Positions 25,683 through 33,839 of a DNA stretch of 35,046 bases are shown piece after piece. The stretch is from Lentimicrobiaceae bacterium. Its GTDB lineage: Bacteria > Bacteroidota > Bacteroidia > Bacteroidales > F082. The first letter of the stretch is position 1, and each line of letters begins with the position of its first letter. The notes beneath the pieces were generated by a model. That model did no database searches and was not told the DNA's origin. It saw nothing but the letters and a program-made list of their open reading frames with translations. The stretch spans positions 1 through 35,046 of the forward strand of contig SUWT01000019.1 in assembly GCA_015061335.1 (NCBI GenBank), in the 5' to 3' direction. A program made the position numbers and the translations under genes.

Positions 25683-25731
25683 TAATTATACATTGTTAAT
25701 TATACATTATTAATTATACATTGTTAATTGT
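25683..25731. repeat. Tandem 14-base (2 x 7) AT-rich repeat
   Basis: Three tandem copies of TAATTATACATTGT (the second with one change) at 25683-25696, 25697-25710 and 25711-25724, then a half unit TAATTGT at 25725-25731. The copies also show 7-base periodicity. The array fills the gap between two minus-strand genes and runs into the 3' end of the MazG-like gene, supplying its last codons and stop. Confidence 0.85.
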
Positions 25732-26052
25732 TAATTTCGGATTATTATGATGTCTGTCCTTATCCCTATTCGTCTTCTTTTCAAGATTTTTCTTAAACGC
25801 CTCTGTCAAGTCGATGCCGGTCTGGTTGGCGAGACAAATCAACACCCAAAGAATGTCAGCCATCTCGTCTGCCATATCATATTCCTTATCTGAATTCTTG
25901 AACGATTGTTCTCCGTAAGTACGAGCCACTATCCTTGCTAATTCTCCGACTTCCTCCGTCAATAAGGTCATATTTGTAAGTTCGTTGAAATAACGAACAC
26001 CGTGCGTCTTGATCCATTCGTCAACTATTTTCTGTGCTTCTTCTATTGTCAT
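25714..26052 (-). CDS. MazG-like nucleotide pyrophosphohydrolase
   Basis: A 112-residue cytoplasmic all-alpha NTP pyrophosphohydrolase. The Mg-binding signature is complete: EEVGE at 33-37 and DEMAD at 62-66 (ExxE...ExxD), with IEEAQKIVDEWIK at the N-terminus as in short MazG/YpjD-type proteins that hydrolyse NTPs or modified dNTPs to NMP and pyrophosphate. The ATG at 26052 is preferred over an in-frame TTG at 26058. The last residues, KLTINNV, and the stop codon are encoded by the tandem AT-rich repeat, so the natural C-terminus was probably replaced or extended by it. The gene is divergent from the RNA methyltransferase, sharing a 100-base promoter region. Confidence 0.88.
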   Translation of the reverse strand: MTIEEAQKIVDEWIKTHGVRYFNELTNMTLLTEEVGELARIVARTYGEQSFKNSDKEYDMADEMADILWVLICLANQTGIDLTEAFKKNLEKKTNRDKDRHHNNPKLTINNV

Positions 26053-26067
26053 AGTCAAATATTTTCA

Positions 26068-26095
26068 CAAAAATAAAAAAAATACATATAGACAA
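26068..26095 (-). promoter_or_regulatory. Promoter of the MazG-like gene
   Basis: On the minus strand, TATTTTTG (26075 down to 26068) is preceded 17 bases upstream by TTG (26095-26093). The -33 box falls within the perfect 10-base palindrome GACAATTGTC at 26091-26100. Confidence 0.6.
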
Positions 26096-26103
26096 TTGTC
26101 ATA

Positions 26104-26135
26104 TTGACTTATAGAATTAAAAAATCGTATTTTTG
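26104..26135 (+). promoter_or_regulatory. Promoter of the RlmL-like methyltransferase gene
   Basis: TTG at 26104-26106 and TATTTTTG at 26128-26135 are 21 bases apart. The leader to the GTG start at 26153 is only about 10-17 bases, A-rich and without a strong Shine-Dalgarno sequence, as is usual in Bacteroidota. Confidence 0.65.
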
Positions 26136-26152
26136 CAAAAAAAAATAAAACG

Positions 26153-27349
26153 GTGGAAAATACTTTTACATTAGTAGCGAAAACATTGCCAGGTTTTGAA
26201 CAGATCCTTGCGGATGAATTGTTGGCACTAGGAGCCGAGAATGTCATTATTTTGTATAGAGCTGTCAGTTTTGAGGCTGATAAAGCCTTGATGTATAAGG
26301 CTAATTATTGTTTAAGAACAGCTTTAAGAATCTTGAAACCTATTGAGACTTTCATTGCTCGTAACGAATTGATGTTGTACAAGAACATTTTTAAGATAAA
26401 ATGGCATGAGATTTTTGGTATAGAAGAGACCTTCGCTATTGATGCTGTAGTAAGCGGAAACTATTTTAATCATTCACAGTATGTGGCTCTGAAAGTTAAG
26501 GATGCCATTGCCGATGAATTTCGTAATATATATGGCGCACGTCCTTCAGTAGATACAGAGAATCCAGATTTGAGAATCAATATTCATATTGATAATGAAA
26601 AGGTGACACTCTCATTCGACAGTTCCGGCGATTCTCTCCACAAGAGAGGTTATCGTAAATCTGTCGATAAAGCTCCTATGAATGAGGTGCTCGCTGCCGG
26701 TCTCATCAAACTCACAGGCTGGAATTACGACAGAAACTTCGTCGATTGCATGTGTGGCTCTGCTACCATCCCTATCGAGGCTGCCATGGCAGCGATGAAT
26801 ATTCCAGCTGGTTATTTCAGAGAAAGCTACGGCTTCATGAAATGGCGTGATTTCGATGAAAAATTATGGAAAGAGGTAAGAATGTCAGCCGACGAGGAAA
26901 TACGTGACTTCGACTATGAGATTTTCGCATCCGACCATTCCGCTAAGGCAATTCAGATAGCTCAGTCAAATATCAAGGGAGCGCATCTCTCGCACGACAT
27001 CACATTAAGTCAGCAGGATATGTTTGAGATGACACCTCCGGAAGCTCCTGGAATCCTGCTCATCAATCCTCCTTACGGCGAACGTTTAGAAGAGAAAGAC
27101 ATCGTCAATCTATACAAGAATATAGGCAATGCCTTGAAACGTAACTTCAAAGGTTATGAGGCTTGGGTGATAAGCAGCAACCTGGAAATCCTTAAACTCA
27201 TTGGCTTGAAACCTTCTAGGAAGATAGAAGTCTATAACGGCTCTCTAGAATGCCGTTTCGTTAAATTCGATATCTTCGACGGAAGTTATAAAGATATGAA
27301 GAAGAACGCTAGAAATGGAGATCTTAGAGCGGAGAACCTAGAGTTCTGA
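26153..27349 (+). CDS. THUMP-domain SAM-dependent RNA methyltransferase, RlmL-like
   Basis: A 398-residue cytoplasmic enzyme starting at GTG. The N-terminus (TLVAKTLPGFEQILADELLALG) plus a THUMP domain (about 45-160) bind RNA. The C-terminal Rossmann-fold methyltransferase has DSSGDSLHKRGYR, a motif I near FVDCMCGSATIPIEAA and the catalytic INPPYGERL, as in the N-terminal half of E. coli RlmL, which makes m2G2445 in 23S rRNA. The length corresponds to that half alone (no RlmK part), as is usual in Bacteroidota. It shares a divergent promoter region with the MazG-like gene. A GH16-like gene follows 27 bases later without an obvious promoter. Confidence 0.93.
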   Translation: MENTFTLVAKTLPGFEQILADELLALGAENVIILYRAVSFEADKALMYKANYCLRTALRILKPIETFIARNELMLYKNIFKIKWHEIFGIEETFAIDAVVSGNYFNHSQYVALKVKDAIADEFRNIYGARPSVDTENPDLRINIHIDNEKVTLSFDSSGDSLHKRGYRKSVDKAPMNEVLAAGLIKLTGWNYDRNFVDCMCGSATIPIEAAMAAMNIPAGYFRESYGFMKWRDFDEKLWKEVRMSADEEIRDFDYEIFASDHSAKAIQIAQSNIKGAHLSHDITLSQQDMFEMTPPEAPGILLINPPYGERLEEKDIVNLYKNIGNALKRNFKGYEAWVISSNLEILKLIGLKPSRKIEVYNGSLECRFVKFDIFDGSYKDMKKNARNGDLRAENLEF

Positions 27350-27376
27350 TTTTGATTATAAGATAATTATGTTGTT

Positions 27377-29326
27377 ATGAAAAGATTATTATTAATTTTG
27401 TTATCATCTCTCTTGTTCTCTTGCACTAATGGTGATCATGCTTTTGATCCAATGGCGAATTTTCCTGATGAAGATGTCGTTAGTTTGGATATGGACTTAA
27501 AAGGCGTTGTCAATGATGGTATCGTTATCCCTTCCGCAAATCAATGCGATGAAGCCGCTTTCGTGTTTAACTTTAATGCAAAAGAAGGACAGTATTATAA
27601 GATATTTTATCAGAATGAGTCGTATAAGTTCAATAATGACAACCCTTTGAATAGTGAGAATTTCTATGGTAGCTGGGAGGATGTCAATATAGGTTTTAAG
27701 AAAGTGGAAAAGACTGGCTTGCAGACGGATTCTTTTAGAATTGTCGGAAATCCTCGTGATGAGAGAAAATATTATGGCGCTGATCTGAGTAAGAATTCAT
27801 TTAGTGAAGAGGCTGTTGACAATGTCATTAATGCTATATATAACACTCCAGAATGGTTGGAATCTGTAAAGATTAAAGCTGATAATAACGGTAATTCTCT
27901 TGATAAACAATTGTATCTGGATGCGATATGGATTATCAACGATAATAAAAATCGCGGTGATATAAATAACAGGTTCAAACGTAATCCTCGTGTAGGTGAA
28001 TATTCTTTCATGCTCGTGATATGTGATGAGAAAGCTATGAACGAGATTCCTGATTATATTAAAAATATAAGCCTTACAGATGAGAACGGTAATTTCGTTA
28101 ATCCTTACGCATATTTCCTGAATAATAATTCTGATGATATTGATGTGATTATCAGTCCTAAAACACTGAAGACTCGTGCTGTCATAACTCCTGAATATGG
28201 TGTTTTCCTGGATGAGACTCAAATCAAGACTGATGATTATTCTGTCGATAACTCAAATCCACGATGCAGCGATTCTGATGAGATGTATTCAAATGCTTTG
28301 TATAAACAGTTCCTCAGTCACGTGAGTCAACAATATACATTGAGAAATATTCCTCTTATCAAGGATGTGGTCTCTGATGATGATCCATTTACGATGAAGG
28401 AATATGAAGATGCAAAGACGAAATATGATAGTGCGCAGCTTCAATACAACTATCCTTTTGTGACAGATTGTTTGGGCAGTACGGTGAAACTTAATGACGA
28501 CAATAGCATCTCTTTGATTAATCCTGGCAATAACGATATGAACAATCTCCAGAAAGAATCGACGGGAGTCATCACAAGAGTCGGTTTTACATATGGAAAA
28601 TATCGCGGCAAGATAAAGTTTCCTGTCATGCTTAACGAAGAGAATATCTGGAATGGCTTGACATATGCTTTCTGGCTTATATATCAAGATGAACACGCTT
28701 GGAACAACAGAAGGACGAGCACGGCTGGCGGAGGTTATATAGATAAAAACGACGACTCGGATAACCCAGTCAGACGTCACGATTATCATTATTCAGAGAT
28801 TGATATTGAGATTGTCAAAGCATCGCGTTATTGGCCCGAGATGTATTATGCTTCAGAAGATAAGAGATTTGAAGAAGAAACCCCGAAATTTAACAACGAG
28901 ATAATGTATTGTTGTACAAACTGGGATCTGGCGACACCTGAACCGGATAAGTTCGCCTCAGGAATAAATAAGATTCCGTATGACAATAAGGAATATGATG
29001 CAATGCGTTGGACAGATTTGTATAAAGCGTTGACATTAAAATCTCCGATAAGCAACGACGTTTTCAAAGAAGATTATTATTACTACGAGATAGAATGGCG
29101 TCCTGAAGAGATTATCTGGCGAATAGGACCATCACCTGATGAAATGACTGTTGTAGGTTATATGAATGACGAATACACATCAATACCTAACAACCAGATG
29201 CTGTGTATTATAACTCAAGAATATCATTATTCGGAATGGTGGCCTCCTGTCGTTTTTGAACAGGGCTTGATTCCTTATAACAAAACCGACATAGAAGGAA
29301 AAGTCTATGAAATTGTGATAGAATAG
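27377..29326 (+). CDS. Lipoprotein with GH16-like domain
   Basis: A 649-residue lipoprotein (signal peptide and lipobox LLFSC, lipidated Cys16). The N-terminal half (about 20-370) has no recognised domain. The C-terminal half (about 390-649) looks like a concanavalin-type glycoside hydrolase 16 fold: GFTYGKYRGKIKFP, GLTYAFWLIYQDEHAWN, then HYSEIDIEIV with the ExDxE catalytic signature (Glu474, Asp476, Glu478), and YYYEIEWRPEEIIWRIG. The non-bulged EIDIE form occurs in lichenase-, carrageenase- and XTH-type members. Acting on a beta-glucan or galactan is therefore possible, at the cell surface or in the periplasm. Its stop codon directly abuts the stop codon of the convergent DHHW gene, at the end of a polysaccharide O-acylation operon. 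The GH16 assignment is by motif only. Confidence 0.7.
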   Translation: MKRLLLILLSSLLFSCTNGDHAFDPMANFPDEDVVSLDMDLKGVVNDGIVIPSANQCDEAAFVFNFNAKEGQYYKIFYQNESYKFNNDNPLNSENFYGSWEDVNIGFKKVEKTGLQTDSFRIVGNPRDERKYYGADLSKNSFSEEAVDNVINAIYNTPEWLESVKIKADNNGNSLDKQLYLDAIWIINDNKNRGDINNRFKRNPRVGEYSFMLVICDEKAMNEIPDYIKNISLTDENGNFVNPYAYFLNNNSDDIDVIISPKTLKTRAVITPEYGVFLDETQIKTDDYSVDNSNPRCSDSDEMYSNALYKQFLSHVSQQYTLRNIPLIKDVVSDDDPFTMKEYEDAKTKYDSAQLQYNYPFVTDCLGSTVKLNDDNSISLINPGNNDMNNLQKESTGVITRVGFTYGKYRGKIKFPVMLNEENIWNGLTYAFWLIYQDEHAWNNRRTSTAGGGYIDKNDDSDNPVRRHDYHYSEIDIEIVKASRYWPEMYYASEDKRFEEETPKFNNEIMYCCTNWDLATPEPDKFASGINKIPYDNKEYDAMRWTDLYKALTLKSPISNDVFKEDYYYYEIEWRPEEIIWRIGPSPDEMTVVGYMNDEYTSIPNNQMLCIITQEYHYSEWWPPVVFEQGLIPYNKTDIEGKVYEIVIE

Positions 29327-30838
29327 TTATTTCTTATTATTCTGTCTTATAACCCATCGGGCATCGCCAAGGATAACATCCTCCAAAGGTTTGTTTTTCT
29401 TGGCTGCTTTGTCTTTGAGATATTCCATCATTTCCGGATTAGCTCTCCATTTCTCGATCAGAAGATTAACCTCATGATCAAAAAGCATCTTCTCGTCTAT
29501 AATGAAATTGTCTTTTATCAAATCTTTGTTATTCAGTATGTTATCAATTTCAATATTATAAGCCTCATCGATGCTTATATCATTGGAAAGAGCGTAGGTC
29601 TTGAGTGTGTTGTTCCATATGCTATCATTCTCAATCTCGATTTGCATAAGTACCTTTTTTACTTTCTCTCTGTCGTGATTTGTAGTGCTGTCGGTGACAC
29701 CAAAATCTGCTAATGTCTCTTCCAAGAATTTATAAGTGGCTTTATGCCATTGGTGACCGCAAGAATAGAATACCACATAGTCGCTTCTTAAGATACTTAA
29801 GAGCGGATTTATATTCTCTTTCTTAGTTGCTTCCAATTTGAAGCCTTTATGAACGGTGGAATTATAATACCAGATCTCCATGTCGCTCAATATTTCTTTC
29901 AGTGGCATCTGATTTGTTATCGACCAGATGAATGAATCGCCGACGAATAAGATTCGAGGTTTTTCTGTGTTTTCATCGCTTTTTACCGTGATGTCTAACC
30001 TATAGTTGGAATTTTTCTTTCTGATAGGGAAGAGGAGGTTAAGAACTTTCTCATCATGTGTAGGCTCTTTGCCAATATCGATGGCATCTCCATAATAGAC
30101 CTTCGGCATACCATAGTCGTTGAGACTGTTAAGATATTTGAACAAAGAGTCACATCCATAAACGGCACCGACTCCCCAGTGACTATCAACGGTATGCATG
30201 ACAGGATGAGATGCGGTATCGCGCATGGCTTTAAACCATTTTGTCATTTCTATATTTGGGAAACCTATTTCGGTAAAACGTCTGTCGTAATATTCAAAAG
30301 CTCTCAAAGGCTCAGAAACACTGTCCTGACTCGGTAAATATTCCGGATATATAAATGGTTTGTCGGGTGCCATGAAAGTCATGAATTCGATGTCGTATTC
30401 TTTGAGGATGTCTCTTAACTGGCACATCATCCTGATATTCTCCTCATAACGTTCAACGGCTTCAGCCTTGCTTTTGAAACTGCCCTTGTATTCGTTGCCT
30501 TTATATTCCCTTACGGCTTCAAAATAATAGAACCAGTTGTTTTCGCCTCTGACGAATGATTTGTTATACGTCTTGTTGAAAAAGCTCCATACATACTGAT
30601 TATAAAGTCGGATTACGAACTCTCTGAACCCGAAGTTCTCAGAGATGTAGTCCTCTAATTGTGCTTGGAATTTGCCGTCGGAATATGATGCTAATGTAAA
30701 CTTAGGTTCCTCTGTTTTGTAATTTACACCGTTGAGTGGCTTCACTTTGAACAGACTGAAATGTTCTTGCGTCATAGGCATAAAAAGAAATGCCAAAAGC
30801 AGCGCAAACATTATATGATATAGATATTTATTTTTCAT
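29327..30838 (-). CDS. DHHW (AlgJ/AlgX-like) O-acetylation protein, copy 2
   Basis: A 503-residue protein with an N-terminal membrane anchor (YHIMFALLLAFLFMPM) and a periplasmic SGNH-like domain. Motifs: GENNWFYY, FMAPDKPFIYPEYLP, DSHWG (the DxHW motif, catalytic Asp-His by AlgJ/AlgX analogy) and ILFVGDSFIWS (GDSF, catalytic Ser). AlgJ/AlgX-type proteins accept or pass acyl groups delivered by an MBOAT protein to a polysaccharide. It is third in a minus-strand operon, 3 bases after its paralogue. Both paralogues also share a C-terminal extension beyond the SGNH part, ending in DARWVIRQ, of unknown function. It ends exactly at the stop codon of the convergent GH16-like gene. Confidence 0.85.
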   Translation of the reverse strand: MKNKYLYHIMFALLLAFLFMPMTQEHFSLFKVKPLNGVNYKTEEPKFTLASYSDGKFQAQLEDYISENFGFREFVIRLYNQYVWSFFNKTYNKSFVRGENNWFYYFEAVREYKGNEYKGSFKSKAEAVERYEENIRMMCQLRDILKEYDIEFMTFMAPDKPFIYPEYLPSQDSVSEPLRAFEYYDRRFTEIGFPNIEMTKWFKAMRDTASHPVMHTVDSHWGVGAVYGCDSLFKYLNSLNDYGMPKVYYGDAIDIGKEPTHDEKVLNLLFPIRKKNSNYRLDITVKSDENTEKPRILFVGDSFIWSITNQMPLKEILSDMEIWYYNSTVHKGFKLEATKKENINPLLSILRSDYVVFYSCGHQWHKATYKFLEETLADFGVTDSTTNHDREKVKKVLMQIEIENDSIWNNTLKTYALSNDISIDEAYNIEIDNILNNKDLIKDNFIIDEKMLFDHEVNLLIEKWRANPEMMEYLKDKAAKKNKPLEDVILGDARWVIRQNNKK

Positions 30839-30841
30839 AAA

Positions 30842-32332
30842 TCACTTCTTGTTTTGTTCTTGTCTGATAACCCAACGAGCGTCTTCATAGATCACTACCT
30901 CAAAATCTTTATTCTTTGTTTTGGCTTTGTCTTTAAGATATTGAATCATGCTAGGATCTAATCTCCATTTTCTAACTAATTCATTAACTTTCGCATTAAA
31001 AATCTGTTCTTCAGTGATGTCTGTCATATCTCTCAACAAAGAATCGTTGTTGATGACATTATTAGCCTCTATAGTGATGATGTCATTGAAGCTTTTTCCT
31101 TGTATGCTGGATTGAATCCTGAGTGCATCAACCCAATTGTCGTCTTTTTTAATAATATTGATTGTCTGAGCTATACGAATTGCATCTTCATCTTTTAACG
31201 CTTCTAATGCTTCTTCTACAAAACCGTATGTGGCTTTATACCATTGATGTCCGGTGCTATAAAAGACAATATAATCTGCATCGAGTATTCCTTCAAGAAT
31301 GTTGATTTCACTTTTTCTGTATGGTGTTTTTGAAAAACCATCATAGACATCTTCATTATAAAACCATATTTCAACATCATCCATGAGTTCTTTCCATGGT
31401 AAGAATTTTGTCAGACCCCAGATGAAAGAGTCGCCTACGAATAAAACCTTTGGCTTTCTTGAGGTGCTGTCACTTATTACCTCAACATTTAATTTATAAT
31501 CTGGTATTTTGTTTTTGACGGGGAAGAGAAGATTTAAAGAAGCTTCATCATCTTGGAATTTAACTTCTATAGGTTCTGGAGTTCCATATTTAATCTTTGG
31601 AATGCCGAAATCTTTCAAGCTGTCCATAAACCTGAATAGAGAGTCGTAAGCATATACAGCTGTGAACTGCCAATGATTGTCCATCTGAGGAAAAACAGGA
31701 TAACCCAAAGTGTCTTTCATGATTTGGAACCACGATGTCATTTCTATATTAGGGAAACCTACTTCTGTGAACGCCTTGGAGTAGTATTCTATAGGATTTA
31801 TTGTACTGCTGTCTCTTTCCCAATCTGGAAGATATTCTGGATATACTCGGACCTTACTTGGAGCCATAAACGAAAGAAATTCTATATCGTATTTTTTCAA
31901 TATCTTTCTTAGCTCACACATCATGTCAATATTTTTGTCGTAATACTCTTTTGCGGCTTTTGTGGATCTATACATGCTATGCTGCTCAGTACCGTAGTAA
32001 TCTTTTACAGCACCAAAATAGTACAGCCATTTGTCTTTCCCAGGAACCAAGAAACTGACGTATGTCTTGTTATAGAATGTCCAAACATATTGGTTATAGA
32101 TACGAATGACGGTTTCACGGAAACCGAAATTCTCAGATATATATTGTTCCAGCTTCCCCTGAAACTTTCCTTCAGAGTAAGACTCGTATGTCAGTTCCGG
32201 GAAGTCGATAGGCTTGGTATGTCCTTTCAGAGGATTGACTTTAAATATGCTATAATGCTCTTGTATCATTGGCAAAAAAAGAAATGCCAATAACAATGAG
32301 AATAATATAGTATATAATAACTTGTTTTTCAT
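30842..32332 (-). CDS. DHHW (AlgJ/AlgX-like) O-acetylation protein, copy 1
   Basis: A 496-residue paralogue of the next gene, with the same plan: membrane anchor (LYTILFSLLLAFLFLPM), GKDKWLYYFGAV, FMAPSKVRVYPEYLP, MDNHWQ (DxHW motif) and VLFVGDSFIWG (GDSF Ser), then a C-terminal extension ending DARWVIRQ. The ATG overlaps the stop codon of the MBOAT gene by one base (TAATG), so translation is probably coupled and the two proteins act together. Both copies keep the apparent catalytic residues, so they may modify different positions or act in sequence (inference). Confidence 0.87.
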   Translation of the reverse strand: MKNKLLYTILFSLLLAFLFLPMIQEHYSIFKVNPLKGHTKPIDFPELTYESYSEGKFQGKLEQYISENFGFRETVIRIYNQYVWTFYNKTYVSFLVPGKDKWLYYFGAVKDYYGTEQHSMYRSTKAAKEYYDKNIDMMCELRKILKKYDIEFLSFMAPSKVRVYPEYLPDWERDSSTINPIEYYSKAFTEVGFPNIEMTSWFQIMKDTLGYPVFPQMDNHWQFTAVYAYDSLFRFMDSLKDFGIPKIKYGTPEPIEVKFQDDEASLNLLFPVKNKIPDYKLNVEVISDSTSRKPKVLFVGDSFIWGLTKFLPWKELMDDVEIWFYNEDVYDGFSKTPYRKSEINILEGILDADYIVFYSTGHQWYKATYGFVEEALEALKDEDAIRIAQTINIIKKDDNWVDALRIQSSIQGKSFNDIITIEANNVINNDSLLRDMTDITEEQIFNAKVNELVRKWRLDPSMIQYLKDKAKTKNKDFEVVIYEDARWVIRQEQNKK

Positions 32333-33801
32333 TAGAATCTAAAATAAATGAATGGACTGAAACCTGTTGCGTTAAGAGCTCCTAAGCAGAAAATGAAACC
32401 TATTATCGAAAGCACGAATGCCACGATATGCTGTCTTGAATTATATTCTGTGAAATAGACCTTGTCTTGCCATTTTAAACCGAATTTCGTTAAAGTGATG
32501 AACGAGAAAATAGCAGCAACGATCATTGTTACATAGAAATGCGGATTGTCGGAGAAATGGAAAGGAACGAAGTCGAAAGCGAATAAGCGTTTCAAGAACG
32601 CCCACGACAGATCTATTCTTTCTATACGGAAGAAACATCTTGTCAATACAATTATTGCGAATGTGAATATCACGGAAGGTATTCTTCCTAACTTGCTCAT
32701 CCATTTTACGAGGAACAATTTGTCGGCGCAGATGAAGATGCCTTGTAGCGCGCCATAGACGACGAAGTTCCAGGAAGCTCCGTGCCATAATCCGGAAATC
32801 AGGAAGCAGATCCATAAGTTGAAATATTTCCTCGCTTCTGTCTTGACTCGGCTTCCTCCCAATGGAAAATAGAGATAATTTTTCATGAAGACGCTGAAAG
32901 TCTGATGCCATCTGCGCCAGAACTCTGAGATGGATGTCGAGACGTATGGGTTGTCGAAGTTTTCCGGAAAGCGGAATCCTAACATTCTGCCTATACCAAT
33001 CGCCATGTCGGAATAACCTGAGAAGTCGAAATAGATCTGGAAGGTGAAAGCCAATATCACGATCCATGCTGTTGTGGAGTCTAAGTTCGTTATTTTGCTT
33101 GCGATGTCTTGAAGCTGAGCCGCACTCAATACGTCATAATTTGAAGGACCTAAAATCTTATCAACCTGATAACCTATCACGTCGGCTATGAGAATCTTCT
33201 TGGCGAGACCTAATACAAAACGATAGAATCCATGAAGTCTGTCGGTCATGAGCGATTCGCGTTCTCTGATCTGATCGGCTATGTCGCAATAACGGATGAT
33301 AGGACCGGCGACGAGTTGAGGGAACATAGTGATATATAACATATAATCGGTAAGACGTTCCATAGGCTCGTTGATGCCGCGATAAGTATCTAATGTGTAG
33401 GTGACGCTTTGGAATGAGAAGAATGAGATTCCTATCGGCAGTAAGATCTTAATCCATTCTATAGGTTCTTGGTTGAACACGCCTAAAATGGCGTTGAGGT
33501 TGAGCATGGTGAAGTTGCCGTATTTGTAATAAAACAGCAGTCCGATGCTTATGACGATGGATATTCCGCAGAGAATCTTTTTTGTTATGACGTTCTCGCT
33601 TTTGTACATGTATTTTACCAAATAGAAATTGGCGATGTTGGAAAGTATAAGTTGCACAACAAACTCTGGAGCTCCGTAGGCATAAAAAATAAACGATGCG
33701 AGCAGGAGAGTATAGTTGCGGAATTTCCTCGGCGTGATGAAATATAATGCGAGGAATATCGGCAGGAAATAAAGTAAAAAGACGTTACTGCTGAATACCA
33801 T
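32332..33801 (-). CDS. MBOAT O-acyltransferase (AlgI-like)
   Basis: A 489-residue polytopic membrane protein, close to the size of AlgI (about 520). The N-terminus (FSSNVFLLYFLPIFLALYFI) and FFSFQSVTYTLDTYRG fit the family. DFSGYSDMAIGIGRMLGF and EFWRRWHQTFSVFMKNYLYFP are AlgI/DltB signatures, and ISGLWHGASWNFVVYG carries the catalytic His, about residue 340. In this family the protein moves acetyl groups from acetyl-CoA across the inner membrane for polysaccharide O-acetylation with AlgJ/AlgX partners. It is first in an operon with two DHHW proteins. The glycan target is not encoded nearby, apart from a GH16-like lipoprotein at the far end. Confidence 0.95.
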   Translation of the reverse strand: MVFSSNVFLLYFLPIFLALYFITPRKFRNYTLLLASFIFYAYGAPEFVVQLILSNIANFYLVKYMYKSENVITKKILCGISIVISIGLLFYYKYGNFTMLNLNAILGVFNQEPIEWIKILLPIGISFFSFQSVTYTLDTYRGINEPMERLTDYMLYITMFPQLVAGPIIRYCDIADQIRERESLMTDRLHGFYRFVLGLAKKILIADVIGYQVDKILGPSNYDVLSAAQLQDIASKITNLDSTTAWIVILAFTFQIYFDFSGYSDMAIGIGRMLGFRFPENFDNPYVSTSISEFWRRWHQTFSVFMKNYLYFPLGGSRVKTEARKYFNLWICFLISGLWHGASWNFVVYGALQGIFICADKLFLVKWMSKLGRIPSVIFTFAIIVLTRCFFRIERIDLSWAFLKRLFAFDFVPFHFSDNPHFYVTMIVAAIFSFITLTKFGLKWQDKVYFTEYNSRQHIVAFVLSIIGFIFCLGALNATGFSPFIYFRF

Positions 33802-33821
33802 GATGAATTAATTTTATGATG

Positions 33822-33829
33822 CAAAAATA
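33822..33829 (-). promoter_or_regulatory. Probable promoter of the MBOAT-DHHW operon
   Basis: On the minus strand this reads TATTTTTG, 20 bases before the ATG at 33801, inside the 38-base gap after the epimerase stop. No good TTG -33 box is seen, so read-through from the epimerase is equally possible. Confidence 0.45.
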
Positions 33830-33839
33830 CAGAATAATC

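Noticed and set aside
28289-28789. 166-codon open frame on the minus strand
   Set aside because: It is antisense to the GH16-like lipoprotein gene and carries no recognisable motif.
32441-33067. 208-codon open frame on the minus strand
   Set aside because: It lies entirely within the MBOAT gene in another frame, is Arg-rich and has no domain.
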